Source: Candidatus Rokuibacteriota bacterium
GTDB taxonomy: Bacteria > Methylomirabilota > Methylomirabilia > Rokubacteriales > CSP1-6
Direction of reading: 5' to 3'
NCBI GenBank assembly: GCA_003220225.1
Contig: QHRU01000048.1
Span: 40,935 to 104,934 of the forward strand
Length of the DNA: 64,000 nt
Part shown: positions 41,338-50,006 of the stretch, piece after piece
Layout of the letters: every line of letters starts with the position of its first letter
Numbering within the stretch: position 1 is the first letter of the stretch
Position numbers and translations under genes: made by a program
Notes under the pieces: generated by a model
The model's input: only the letters and a program-made list of their open reading frames with translations
What the model was told of the DNA's origin: nothing
Database searches by the model: none

Positions 41338-41948
41338 CCGGCGGCTTCCTCGACGGCGGCGCGATACATGGTGGCGTCCACGAGACCGACGAGCGCGCGG
41401 CCGGTCTCCGGCACGATCACGGTCGGGATCGAGCGCACGCCCTCGGCGACGGCGGCCTCGTAGTCCTTCACCACTGCCTCGCGGCCGGCACCCGACTCGA
41501 GATCGGCGTTGAACCGCGTCATGTCGACGCCCTCGGCGGCGACGATGTCGGCGACCACGCGAGGGTCGGCGATGTCGAGGCTCTTCGTGAAGTACGCCTC
41601 GTAGAGCCGCGGATGGACGCGCTCGAAGAGCTCGTCACTCTGCCGCGCCACGCACTTCGCCGCCTCCAGCGCGGGCAGGCTCCAGTTCGGCATCGTCGCG
41701 TGCGGCCACGGCGTGAACGCGATGCCGTCGACCGCGGACATCGCGCCGCAGCGCTGCCAGCCGGCCTCGCGATAGGTGCCCTTGAACGGCACCGGCGGCA
41801 CGGGCGCGGGACGCAGCGGAAACGCGCGGTGCTCGATCACGAGCGACGGACCTCGCAGCTCTTGTAATCGCCGGAGGCGGACCGCCGCCGGATAGCACCA
41901 GGGTCAGAGATAGTCGCTGTAGACGACGAGGCGGACGTCGGAGGCCAT
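41334..41948 (-). CDS. FrnE/DsbA-like oxidoreductase, UxxC active site (candidate selenoprotein)
   Basis: Read with TGA 41906-41904 as an amino acid, the gene encodes 204 residues: DVRLVVYSDYL-U15-P-W-C18-Y, then AVRLRRLQELRG and VIEHRAFPLRP, a helical insert, and VRSIPTVIVPETGRALVG with the cis-proline. DsbA/FrnE proteins have SDYxCPWCY here, so TGA replaces the nucleophilic first cysteine. The ATG at 41948 has TAGAAT 6 nt upstream. Standard gene calling would start at 41840 and lose the whole active site. Likely a thiol-disulfide or selenenyl oxidoreductase. Confidence 0.8.
41871..41891 (-). promoter_or_regulatory. SECIS-like hairpin after FrnE UGA
   Basis: Beginning 12 nt after the UGA, CCGG-C-GGCG GUC CGCC-U-CCGG folds as 4 bp, one C/U mismatch, 4 bp and a GUC loop. 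The GU in the apical loop and its position about 22 nt after the UGA match the bacterial SECIS consensus (E. coli fdhF has GGUC in its loop). Confidence 0.6.
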
Positions 41949-41954
41949 GCGCGG

Positions 41955-41982
41955 ATTCTATACCCGCGCCTCGGTGTATGCT
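41955..41982. promoter_or_regulatory. Divergent leaderless -10 elements, FrnE-like gene / lipoprotein hydrolase
   Basis: Minus strand: TAGAAT (41960-41955), 6 nt, ATG 41948. Plus strand: TATGCT (41977-41982), 6 nt, ATG 41989. The two starts are 40 bp apart and neither has a ribosome binding site. Confidence 0.5.
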
Positions 41983-41988
41983 CGTGCC

Positions 41989-42837
41989 ATGCCTCGTCAC
42001 GCCTGGGCGGCGATCGCCGCCTCGGTCTTTCTGGCAGCCTGTGCCACCGGCCGCGTCTCCTTCGACAACGTCACTCCCGGCGCGCCGGTGCGCGTGAAGG
42101 CCGAGGAATTCCGTCCCGAGGGTCGGGGCTCGTTTCCGGCGATCGTGCTCATGCACGGCTGCCACGGCGTGTCGCGATCCGTCCGGGACTGGGGGCGGTG
42201 GTTCCGCGAGCGCGGCTACGTCGCGCTCGTGGTGGATTCGTGGGGGTCGCGCGGCCTCGGCGAGCAGTGCACGCCCGGCGAGGATCTGCCGAACACGGCG
42301 CGCTTCGACGACGCGATCGGCGCCCTCAGGTGGCTGCATGCGCGGCCGTACGTGCACCGCGAGCGCATCGGCATCATCGGCTGGTCGAACGGCGGCGCCT
42401 TTTCCATGGCGGCCGTGAACGGGCCGACGGCCGAGCGCGCGAAGCGCCGCGGCGTCGAGATCCCGCCGCCGGGCTATCGGGCCGCCGTTGCCGTCTACCC
42501 GGGCGCTTGCTTGTCGTTGATCAACGAGCTGTCCGTAAAGCCGCTGCTGATCCTCATCGGCGGTGACGACGACTGGACGAGCCCCGCCGAGTGCGAGGAA
42601 CTGGTGACGAAGCAGCGCGCCAAGGGCGCCGACGTCGCCCTCGTCGTCTATCCGGGCGCCGTCCACTACTTCGACGTCGAGGGCCAGCCGCGCGTGTTCC
42701 TGCCGGAGGTCGAGAACCGCAACGCCAAGACCGGCCGGTGCTGCGGCGCCACCGTCGGCTTCGACGCCGCGGCCAGCGCCGACGCGCACCGGCGCGTGGG
42801 CGAGTTCTTCGCGCGCCACCTCGGCGGCCGGGCCTGA
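41989..42837 (+). CDS. Dienelactone hydrolase-family lipoprotein
   Basis: A 282-residue alpha/beta hydrolase with a lipoprotein signal (AWAAIAASVFLAAC, lipobox LAAC). VLMHGCHGVS holds the oxyanion region, IGWSNGGAFS the nucleophile serine, LIGGDDDWTSP the acid and GAVHYFD the histidine. It is probably tethered on the periplasmic side. The substrate is unknown. The pseudoprotease gene overlaps its stop (TGATG). Confidence 0.85.
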   Translation: MPRHAWAAIAASVFLAACATGRVSFDNVTPGAPVRVKAEEFRPEGRGSFPAIVLMHGCHGVSRSVRDWGRWFRERGYVALVVDSWGSRGLGEQCTPGEDLPNTARFDDAIGALRWLHARPYVHRERIGIIGWSNGGAFSMAAVNGPTAERAKRRGVEIPPPGYRAAVAVYPGACLSLINELSVKPLLILIGGDDDWTSPAECEELVTKQRAKGADVALVVYPGAVHYFDVEGQPRVFLPEVENRNAKTGRCCGATVGFDAAASADAHRRVGEFFARHLGGRA

Positions 42838-43742
42838 TGGACGTCTCCGTCGAGTTCGCGCGCCACCTGCTCGGCGCCGTGGTGAACCTGCACGCGATGG
42901 TGCCCAGAGCGCATCCCTCCTCGCGCATCCTCGGCAACGAGCGCATGGGCAGCGGCGTCATCGTGGACCCCTCGGGCCTCGTTCTCACCGTCAACTACGT
43001 CGTGATGGGCGCGAGCACCGTCGACGTCGGCTTTCTCAAGGGCCGCCGCGTGAAGGCGGAGGTGGTGGCGCAGGACTTCGAGGTCGGCCTCGCCCTCGTG
43101 CGCGTCAAGCGCCAGGGCCTCACCGCGGTGCCGCTTGCGGGCGGCACCGATCTCACCTGCGGCGAGCCGGTGATCGCGGTGGCGTCCACGGGCCCCCAGG
43201 AGCGGCGCATCAGCGGCGGGCTCGTGACCTACCTCGGCGAGTTCGAGGCGTACTGGGAATACCTGCTCGAGCACGGCATCGTCAGCAGCGCGCAGAACCC
43301 CGGCTTCGGCGGCGGCGGGCTCTTCTCGATGACGGGGGCGCTGCTCGGCGTGGTCTACCTGCCCCTCAACGAGATCGTGCGCTGCTCGCTCGCGATCCCC
43401 GTCGACAATTACCGCGAGCACGCGAGCGAGCTGCTCCGCTACGGCCGCGTGGTGAGCCGGCCCAAGCGCGCGTGGCTCGGCGTCTTCGCCCACGCGGTGG
43501 ACGAGGGCGTGGTGGTGTTGGGCATCGTGCCGGAGGGCCCGAGCGACCGCGGCGGGCTGCAGGAGGGCGACGTCATCGTGTCGCTCAACGCCGAGGAGGT
43601 GCCCAGCCGCAAGGAGCTCTACCTCTCGCTCTGGCGTCACGGACCGGGCGAGCGGCTCACGCTCGAGGTGATGCGCGACAAGCGGCTTCGCCGTCTGGAA
43701 GTCACGACGGGCGACCGCGCGGAATTCTTCAAGCAAATCTAG
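42837..43742 (+). CDS. HtrA-like pseudoprotease with PDZ domain
   Basis: A 301-residue HtrA/DegP-fold protein: trypsin-like domain (about 1-195) followed by a PDZ domain (about 205-290, GIVPEGPSDRGGLQEGDVIVSL). All three catalytic positions look replaced: LTVNYVV has Tyr instead of His, FEVGLALVRV has Gly for Asp, and FGGGGLFS has Gly for the nucleophile in GNSGGP. No signal peptide is seen. It may act as a PDZ-based binding or chaperone protein. Confidence 0.83.
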   Translation: MDVSVEFARHLLGAVVNLHAMVPRAHPSSRILGNERMGSGVIVDPSGLVLTVNYVVMGASTVDVGFLKGRRVKAEVVAQDFEVGLALVRVKRQGLTAVPLAGGTDLTCGEPVIAVASTGPQERRISGGLVTYLGEFEAYWEYLLEHGIVSSAQNPGFGGGGLFSMTGALLGVVYLPLNEIVRCSLAIPVDNYREHASELLRYGRVVSRPKRAWLGVFAHAVDEGVVVLGIVPEGPSDRGGLQEGDVIVSLNAEEVPSRKELYLSLWRHGPGERLTLEVMRDKRLRRLEVTTGDRAEFFKQI

Positions 43743-43783
43743 AGGCCGCTGGCGAAAAAGCCGCGAATACAAAGGAGAGCTCC

Positions 43784-44563
43784 ATGGATCTCGGACTGAA
43801 GGGCAAGGTGGCGCTGGTGACGGCGGCCAGCAAGGGCATGGGCAAGGCGTGCGCGCTCGCCCTCGGAGCGGAGGGCGCCAGGGTCGCGATGTGCGCGCGC
43901 ACCGAGAGTGATCTCAAGACGGCGGCCGACGAGGTGCGCGCCACCACCGGGGCCGAGGTCCTGGCCATGCCGGCCGACGTCACCAGGAAGCCGGACGTCG
44001 AGGCGCTCGTGCAGCGGGTGACGTCGCAGTGGGGCGGCGTCGACATCCTCGTGGCCAACGCGGGCGGGCCCGCGCGCGGCTTCTTCGAGGAGATGTCGGA
44101 CGAGCAGTGGCAGCAGGCGTTCGAGCTCTCGCTGCTCTCGGTGGTGCGGCTCGTGCGCGCCGTGCTGCCGGGCATGCAGGCCAGGAAGTGGGGCCGAGTG
44201 CTGACGATCCAGTCGGTGTCGGTCAAGCAGCCGCTGCCGGACCTGCTGCTCTCCAACGCCGTGCGTCCCGGCACGAACGGCCTGATCAAGACCCTCGCCG
44301 GCCGCTTCGGCAAGGACAACATCACCTTCAACACCGTCTGCCCGGGCCGGATCATGACCGACCGCCTCATGGGCGGGCTCAAGGCCTCGGGGCTCTCGCG
44401 CGAGGCGTACCTGGCGCAAAGCAGCGCCGACATTCCGCTGGGACGCGTCGGCACCCCCGAGGAGTTTGCCAACGTCATCGTCTTCCTCGCCTCCGAGCGC
44501 GCCTCTTACGTCACCGGCACGGCGATCCAGGTGGACGGAGGCCTGGTGCGCGGCCTGCTCTGA
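43784..44563 (+). CDS. SDR-family oxidoreductase, atypical active site
   Basis: A 259-residue SDR with VTAASKGMGKA at the nucleotide site and VANAGGP. The catalytic Y-x-x-x-K reads S-N-A-V-R (LLLSNAVRPGTNGLIKTLA). This Ser/Arg version is known in a branch of FabG-like SDRs and may still be active by a different mechanism. Start ATG with AAAGGAGA upstream. Confidence 0.82.
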   Translation: MDLGLKGKVALVTAASKGMGKACALALGAEGARVAMCARTESDLKTAADEVRATTGAEVLAMPADVTRKPDVEALVQRVTSQWGGVDILVANAGGPARGFFEEMSDEQWQQAFELSLLSVVRLVRAVLPGMQARKWGRVLTIQSVSVKQPLPDLLLSNAVRPGTNGLIKTLAGRFGKDNITFNTVCPGRIMTDRLMGGLKASGLSREAYLAQSSADIPLGRVGTPEEFANVIVFLASERASYVTGTAIQVDGGLVRGLL

Positions 44564-44573
44564 GCCGCGGCCG

Positions 44574-45380
44574 ATGCTCGCCATCCGCGGCGCGTTCTCG
44601 CGCTTCTTCGCGGAGAGCGGCTTCTTCCTGGCGGCGGGGCTCGCGTTCTTCTTCCTGATCTGCTGCATCCCGCTCACGCTGCTCGGCGTCTCTTCGCTGG
44701 GCTTCGTGCTGTCCACCGAGCGCGCCGCCGACGCGGTGGTGGGCCAGCTCGCGCGCAACTTCCCCGTCTACCGGCGCGAGATCGCGGTCGTGCTGCTCCA
44801 CATCGTGGAGACGCGTGCGCTGTCCGGCGTCACGGGCATGCTCGTCCTGCTCTTCTTCTCCACGCCGCTCTTCGGCGCCTTGCGCCTCGTCATGCACCGC
44901 ATGCTCGGCGTGCGCGCCGACGGGAACTATCTGCGGAACTTGCTGCTCGACGCCGTGCTGGTCATCCTGCTCACGGTGCTGCTGTTCCTGGCGTCCGTGG
45001 TCACCGCGATCTTCCAGTGGTTCCAGGAGTACTTCCTGGAGGCGATCGGCGTGCCATGGGCCTGGCTCTACTGGACGGCGGTGGCCTTCAGCCTTTCGCT
45101 GTCCACCGGGATGTTCTACTTCGGCTACCGCTACGTGCCGCGCCGCCGGCCGCACGCGAGCACCGCGCTCACCGGCGCCATCGTGACCGCGGTCCTGTGG
45201 GAGATCGCCAAGCAGGTCTTCCGCCTCTACATCCGCCGCGTCAGCGTGTACGACCAGATCTACGGGCCGCTGGGCGTGCTCATCGCCTTCGTGATGTTCG
45301 TCTACTACACCTGCATCGTGTTCGTGTTCGGCGCCGCCTACGTCGCCTCGCTCGAGGCCCGTCGAGCCGCGCGGCAATAG
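44574..45380 (+). CDS. YihY/BrkB family inner membrane protein
   Basis: A 268-residue protein with six hydrophobic helices. Family stretches include FFLAAGLAFFFLICCIPL near the start, YRYVPRRRPHASTALTGAIV in the middle and YDQIYGPLGVLIAFVMFVYY near the end. Once annotated as RNase BN, the family is now known as UPF0761 membrane proteins with unknown transport or division roles. It follows the SDR gene by 10 bp. Confidence 0.88.
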   Translation: MLAIRGAFSRFFAESGFFLAAGLAFFFLICCIPLTLLGVSSLGFVLSTERAADAVVGQLARNFPVYRREIAVVLLHIVETRALSGVTGMLVLLFFSTPLFGALRLVMHRMLGVRADGNYLRNLLLDAVLVILLTVLLFLASVVTAIFQWFQEYFLEAIGVPWAWLYWTAVAFSLSLSTGMFYFGYRYVPRRRPHASTALTGAIVTAVLWEIAKQVFRLYIRRVSVYDQIYGPLGVLIAFVMFVYYTCIVFVFGAAYVASLEARRAARQ

Positions 45381-45481
45381 GCCCGGCGAACCGGGCGCGG
45401 CGGACCGCGCGCTCCCGCGAGCGATGACGCGGTGTGGTATGGTGTCGACCGTTTCTCACTCGGGTCGGGGAGGGACGCGCC

Positions 45482-46393
45482 ATGACGCTGAAGGGCAAGT
45501 CGGTCGTGATCACGGGGGCCGGCCGCGGCATCGGCCGGGAGATCGCGCTGCTCATGGCGAAGCAGGGCGCGCGCGTCGTCGTCAACGACTACGGCGGGTC
45601 GGCGGCCGGGCTCGGGGGCGAGAAGACGCCCGCCGACGAGGTCGTGAACGAGATCCGCAAGGGCGGCGGCGAGGCGGTCGCCAACTACGAGTCGGTGGCG
45701 ACGATGGCGGGCGGGCAGGCGATCGTCAAGACCGCCGTCGACGCCTTCGGCCGTGTCGACGTGGTCGTCAACAACGCCGGCATCCTGCGCGATCGAATGA
45801 TCTTCAACATGAGCGAGGAGGAGTGGGACGCCGTCATCGACACCCACCTCAAGGGCACCTTCGCCGTCACGCGCGCGGCGGCGCCGCTCATGCGCGAGCA
45901 GAAGTGGGGACGCTTCATCAACATGACGTCCACCTCGGGCCTCATCGGCAACGTCGGCCAGGCCAACTACGCCGCGGCCAAGCTGGGCATCTTCGGGCTG
46001 ACGAAGGTCACCGCGCTCGACATGGCGCGCTACAACGTCACCGCCAACTGCATCTCGCCCTTCGCGTGGACGCGGATGATCGGAACGATCCCGACCGAGA
46101 CCGAGGCCCAGAAGGCGCGCGTCGAGAAGGTCAAGCAGATGTCGCCCGCGCACATCGCCCCCATGGCGGCCTTCCTCGCCTCCGACGCCGCCAAGGACAT
46201 CACCGGGCAGGTCTTCGGCGTGCGCGGCAAGGAGATCATGCTGTTCGGCCACGAGCGGCCGATCATGCGCGTGCACCACGCGGACGGCTGGACGCCCGAG
46301 CGCATCGCCGAGATCTTCCCCGGCACACTCCAGCACCACCTGGTGCCGCTCGTCACGTCGGGCCAGTACTTCAACTACGACCCGCTCGTCTGA
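45482..46393 (+). CDS. SDR (3-hydroxyacyl-CoA dehydrogenase / MFE-2-like)
   Basis: A 303-residue SDR with a complete active site: TGAGRGIGRE, VNDYGGS with the long ADEVVNEI insert typical of HSD17B4-type 3-hydroxyacyl-CoA dehydrogenases, VVNNAGILRD, the catalytic Ser in NMTSTSGLIG and NYAAAK. The C-terminal 60 residues extend beyond a minimal SDR. It likely acts on a hydroxyacyl-CoA in fatty acid or steroid oxidation. GGGGAGGG precedes the ATG. Confidence 0.88.
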   Translation: MTLKGKSVVITGAGRGIGREIALLMAKQGARVVVNDYGGSAAGLGGEKTPADEVVNEIRKGGGEAVANYESVATMAGGQAIVKTAVDAFGRVDVVVNNAGILRDRMIFNMSEEEWDAVIDTHLKGTFAVTRAAAPLMREQKWGRFINMTSTSGLIGNVGQANYAAAKLGIFGLTKVTALDMARYNVTANCISPFAWTRMIGTIPTETEAQKARVEKVKQMSPAHIAPMAAFLASDAAKDITGQVFGVRGKEIMLFGHERPIMRVHHADGWTPERIAEIFPGTLQHHLVPLVTSGQYFNYDPLV

Positions 46394-46433
46394 GCGGGCG
46401 GGGCGGCCCGTCGGAGCTACGCGAGGAGGGAGC

Positions 46434-47345
46434 ATGCATCGCATCGCCATCATCCTCTGCCTGGTGTGCGCGTCCGTCGGAGCGTCCCCGGCGGCGTGGG
46501 CACAGCTGCCGCCCGACGTCTCGCTGGCCGTCGGCGGCCGCGTATGGGTGACGAGCGGCTACGGCACCCACAGCATCTCGCTGTCCGAGCTCCGCTGGCG
46601 CGGTGTGGACAGCGTCGTCTCCGAGGTCAACCTCGACGTCGTGTGGAACCGATTCGTGGTCATGGGAAGCATGGGCGGCGGCGGTATCTCGCAAGGCGTC
46701 CTGATCGACGAGGACTTCAACAACCGCGACCATGACGCTCGGACCTCGCGCACGCGCTCCGACGTCGACGACACCGGGCTCTTCTACGTGAACGCCGACC
46801 TCGGATTCCGCGCGCTACGCTGGGGCGCCCGCGAGCAGCCCGGCTTCATCGATGCGCTCGGCGGGTACCAGTACTGGCACGAGACCTACGTCGCCTTCGG
46901 CGCCACCTCCGCATTTCCGGCAGCCGTTCCCACGATCTCGTCGACCGCGAAGGTCATCACCCAGGACTACTACTGGCACAGTCTTCGTCTGGGCGGGCGC
47001 GCGCAGGTCCCCCTCTTCGGCGGACTCAGCCTCAAGGCGCGGGCCTTCCTGCTGCCGTGGTCGTACAGCATCCTGGACGACGTCCACCACCGTCGCGGCG
47101 ATTTCCGGCAGGACCCGAGCCTCCACGGTGAAGCGGCCGGCGGGCTGGGCGTTCAGGCCGATGCCGGCCTGACGTTCCGCGTCTGGCGCGGATTATCGGT
47201 GGAGGTCGGCTACCAGTACTGGCGGGTGAAGTCGGGTGAGGGGACGGAGACAGCGAGGTTCACCTCCGGCGACGCCGACACCAGGCTCCTCGAGAACCGC
47301 ACGGAGCGTCACGGGCCGTACGTCGGCGTGCAGTACCGGTTCTGA
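46434..47345 (+). CDS. Outer-membrane beta-barrel protein
   Basis: A 303-residue protein with a signal peptide (IAIILCLVCASVGASPAAWA) and alternating-residue strands throughout, ending GPYVGVQYRF with the C-terminal phenylalanine required for outer-membrane insertion. Aromatic girdles such as GYQYW occur twice. An omptin-like or porin-like fold is possible, but I see no omptin catalytic set with certainty. The strong GAGGAGG site fixes the start. Confidence 0.75.
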   Translation: MHRIAIILCLVCASVGASPAAWAQLPPDVSLAVGGRVWVTSGYGTHSISLSELRWRGVDSVVSEVNLDVVWNRFVVMGSMGGGGISQGVLIDEDFNNRDHDARTSRTRSDVDDTGLFYVNADLGFRALRWGAREQPGFIDALGGYQYWHETYVAFGATSAFPAAVPTISSTAKVITQDYYWHSLRLGGRAQVPLFGGLSLKARAFLLPWSYSILDDVHHRRGDFRQDPSLHGEAAGGLGVQADAGLTFRVWRGLSVEVGYQYWRVKSGEGTETARFTSGDADTRLLENRTERHGPYVGVQYRF

Positions 47346-47487
47346 CGTCGCCGCGTAGCCTCTGACCGGCCGAGACGCTTCGGCCGTCAGTCTCGTCGCG
47401 GCGCCTGACCCGCGCGGTATGTCTGACTCCAGACACGCTCGGCCGGGGCGCCGATCTGCTAATCTCTCGGAGCCGCGGAGGGACAGC

Positions 47488-47817
47488 ATGAGCGTCGTGC
47501 GGAGTGGCGAGACCGGGTGGAAGCCGCTGCAACAGTCCGGCGTCGTCATCAAGGTTCTGCGCAGCGACAAGGCGACCGGCGCGTCGACGTTCCTCCTACG
47601 CTTCGACGCCGGCGCCCGCTTTCCGCTGCACGATCATCCGGGCGGTGAAGAAGTGTTCGTGGTGGAGGGCGACCTCCGCGTCGGCGCTGACCGTCTCACC
47701 GCGGGCGATTACCTCTATACCCCGCCGAGCGGCAAGCACGCCGTGGCGTCCGAGGGTGGCTGCGTGCTGCTGGTCAGCACGCCGCAACCCGTGCGCATCG
47801 TCGAGCCGCGCGGGTAG
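47488..47817 (+). CDS. Cupin-domain protein (ChrR-like)
   Basis: A 109-residue single cupin. Motif 1 is FPLHDHPGGEEVFVVEG (two His and a Glu for the metal) and motif 2 is YLYTPPSGKHAV. It resembles the anti-sigma ChrR cupin or DUF4437 proteins, but no sigma factor is adjacent. GGAGGG lies 6 nt before the ATG. Confidence 0.87.
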   Translation: MSVVRSGETGWKPLQQSGVVIKVLRSDKATGASTFLLRFDAGARFPLHDHPGGEEVFVVEGDLRVGADRLTAGDYLYTPPSGKHAVASEGGCVLLVSTPQPVRIVEPRG

Positions 47818-47821
47818 ACGG

Positions 47822-48661
47822 GTGCGACGTCTCGCCGGTCTCGTGCTCGCCGCGCTCACCGCCGCGGGGTGCGCGCCTGGACGCACCGTCGTGCCCGTGC
47901 GCATGCAGCCGGCGGCCGCCCTCGCCGCGCCGCCCGCCGCGCTGGACCTCTCGTCGCACGAGGCGACGGTGCGCAGCGTCGCCGGCGTCATCGTGCGCGA
48001 CCTCGGCCTGCCCCTGCCCGACACGGTGACCGTCTACGTGTACTCGTCGCGCTCGATCTTCGAGCAGGGGCTCGTGGACGACGGCCACGTCTCGCGCATC
48101 CGCGCTGCCGAGCTGAGCGACTTCGCGGCCGGCGTCGGCAAGCGCCGGCAGCTGCTGCTGCTGCACCACGAGGCGAACGTCGCCAGCGCGGAGTGGGTGC
48201 GGCTCGTCGCCCACGAGCTGGCGCACGTCTCGCAGATCGAGCTGGCGGAAGGCGAGGGGCGCGCCGAGCAATGGCTGGCCGAGGGCATGGCCGAGTGGGT
48301 GGCCTTCCGCGTGCTCGAGCGCCTGCGGCTCGACACCGTCGTGCGGCGGCGGCTCGTGGCCGTGGAAGCCGTGCGCGACCATGAGCCCGTCATGGCGCGG
48401 CGCCTCGACCTCGCGACGCTGGGCACCCCGCGCGGCTTCACCGTGCGTCACCTGCGCGAGGGTTCGCAGCCCACGTACCAGCTGGCCTACCTGCTCGCGG
48501 ACTACCTGATCGCGCGCGACGGCCTCGACGGCGTCGTCGGCTACTTCCGGTCTTTCGCCACGCGCGGAGACCGGCGCGGCAACTTTGCCGCGGCCTTCGG
48601 GCAGTCGCTCGAGGATTTCGAGCAGGAGGCGCTGGCCCATCTGGCGAAGTTCGCGCACTAG
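47822..48661 (+). CDS. Lipoprotein with peptidase MA-like gluzincin domain
   Basis: A 279-residue lipoprotein (LVLAALTAAGCAPG, lipobox AAGC). The zinc metalloprotease site is VAHELAHVSQI (HExxH) with a downstream glutamate in AEGMAEW, the peptidase_MA_2 arrangement. YLLADYLIARDGLDGVVGYF is a typical C-terminal helix pair. Periplasmic. GTG start 4 bp after the cupin gene. Confidence 0.85.
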   Translation: MRRLAGLVLAALTAAGCAPGRTVVPVRMQPAAALAAPPAALDLSSHEATVRSVAGVIVRDLGLPLPDTVTVYVYSSRSIFEQGLVDDGHVSRIRAAELSDFAAGVGKRRQLLLLHHEANVASAEWVRLVAHELAHVSQIELAEGEGRAEQWLAEGMAEWVAFRVLERLRLDTVVRRRLVAVEAVRDHEPVMARRLDLATLGTPRGFTVRHLREGSQPTYQLAYLLADYLIARDGLDGVVGYFRSFATRGDRRGNFAAAFGQSLEDFEQEALAHLAKFAH

Positions 48662-50006
48662 CGGCGCCGTCGCGACGCTCGTCGTCCTGCTCGGCCTCGC
48701 CGCGGTGGCGCCGGCAACCGGGCCGGGGATCCTCGTGGCGACCGGCGACGTCGCGCCGACGAGCGCGGTCGTCTGGGCGCGCGGGGTGCGTCCGGGCACG
48801 CTCGACGTCCTCTATAGCGTCATCAATGCCGCCGCGCCGCCGGCGCGCCGTCCGCTCGCGGTGACGGCCGACCGCGATCTCACCGGCACGCTGACGCTGA
48901 CGGGGCTGCTGCCGGCGACACGCTACGCGGTGCGCGTGAGCCAGGGCGAGGCGCGCGCCGAGGCGGAGTTCGTCACCGCGCCGCCGCCGGACGCGCCGGC
49001 GCGCGTGACGTTCCTCTGGTCGGGCGATCTGGGCGGCGGCGGATACTGCCGGCCGCAGGAGGGCGGCTACCGGATCTTCCGCCCGATGCTCGAGCGCCGC
49101 GCCGACTTCTTCCTGTTCGTGGGCGATACCATCTACGCCGATGTTCCGTGCGACAAGCCCGGCGTGGTGCCGGGCGCCGAGTTCCGCGCCCGCACGCTCG
49201 CGCAATACCGCGCGCGCCACCGCTACCAGCGCGAGGACCCGCCGTTGCAGGCGCTGCTGCGCGCCACCTCGGTCTACGCCATCTGGGACGACCACGAGGT
49301 GCGCAACGACTTCTCGGGCCCGCACGACGGGCTGATGCCCACGGGGCGCCGGGCGATGCTCGACTACTGGCCGATCGCGTCGCCGGCCGAGGAGCCCACG
49401 CGCCTCTACCGGCGCTTCCGGTGGGGACGCCTGCTCGAGGTCTTTATCCTCGACACGCGCCAGTACCGCAGCCTGAACCGGGAGACCGACGGCCCCGGCA
49501 AGAGCATGCTCGGGGCCGCCCAGAAGCGCTGGCTCCTCGACGGCGTGACGTCGTCCACCGCGGTCTGGAAGGTCGTCGTCACGAGCGTGTCGCTGTCGAT
49601 TCCGACCGGCAAGCCGGACGCGCGCGACTCGTGGACCGGCGTGGATCTCTTCGGCCTGCCTCAGGACGGCGGCGGCTTCGTCACCGAGCGCGACGCGATC
49701 CTCGCGCACTTCCGCGCCCACCACGTGAAGAATCTCGTCTTCGTGGCGGCCGACGTCCACCACGCCGAGGTGATCCGCCACCAGCCGACATCCGAGTGGT
49801 CGTTCCACGAGCTCGTGGCCGGGCCGCTGTCGGCGACGCTGGGGCGGCCGCGGCCGCTCGACGTCACCCTCAACCCGCGCTCGCTCTTCGCCCGCGGCGG
49901 CGTGTTCAACTTCGGCGAGGTGCTCGTCGAGGCCGCGCACCTGACGGTCCGTCTCGTCGACGACGGCGGTGCCGTGATGTTCACCCACGTGATCGCACCC
50001 GACTAA
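48585..50006 (+). CDS. phoD: PhoD-like alkaline phosphatase
   Basis: A 473-residue phosphodiesterase/phosphatase. The metal and active-site motifs are FLWSGDLGGG, FFLFVGDTIYADVP, IWDDHEVRNDF, EVFILDTRQYR and VAADVHHAEV. The N-terminus includes SRRRWPIW before a hydrophobic stretch, consistent with a twin-arginine signal, the normal export route for PhoD. The TTG at 48585 lies inside the previous gene and is the only standard start that keeps the signal, so the exact start is uncertain. Confidence 0.85.
   Translation: MPRPSGSRSRISSRRRWPIWRSSRTSGAVATLVVLLGLAAVAPATGPGILVATGDVAPTSAVVWARGVRPGTLDVLYSVINAAAPPARRPLAVTADRDLTGTLTLTGLLPATRYAVRVSQGEARAEAEFVTAPPPDAPARVTFLWSGDLGGGGYCRPQEGGYRIFRPMLERRADFFLFVGDTIYADVPCDKPGVVPGAEFRARTLAQYRARHRYQREDPPLQALLRATSVYAIWDDHEVRNDFSGPHDGLMPTGRRAMLDYWPIASPAEEPTRLYRRFRWGRLLEVFILDTRQYRSLNRETDGPGKSMLGAAQKRWLLDGVTSSTAVWKVVVTSVSLSIPTGKPDARDSWTGVDLFGLPQDGGGFVTERDAILAHFRAHHVKNLVFVAADVHHAEVIRHQPTSEWSFHELVAGPLSATLGRPRPLDVTLNPRSLFARGGVFNFGEVLVEAAHLTVRLVDDGGAVMFTHVIAPD

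Noticed and set aside
41334..41840. FrnE/DsbA-like gene starting at 41840
   Set aside because: This start removes the first strand and the whole active-site motif, which are present upstream in the same frame beyond a TGA.
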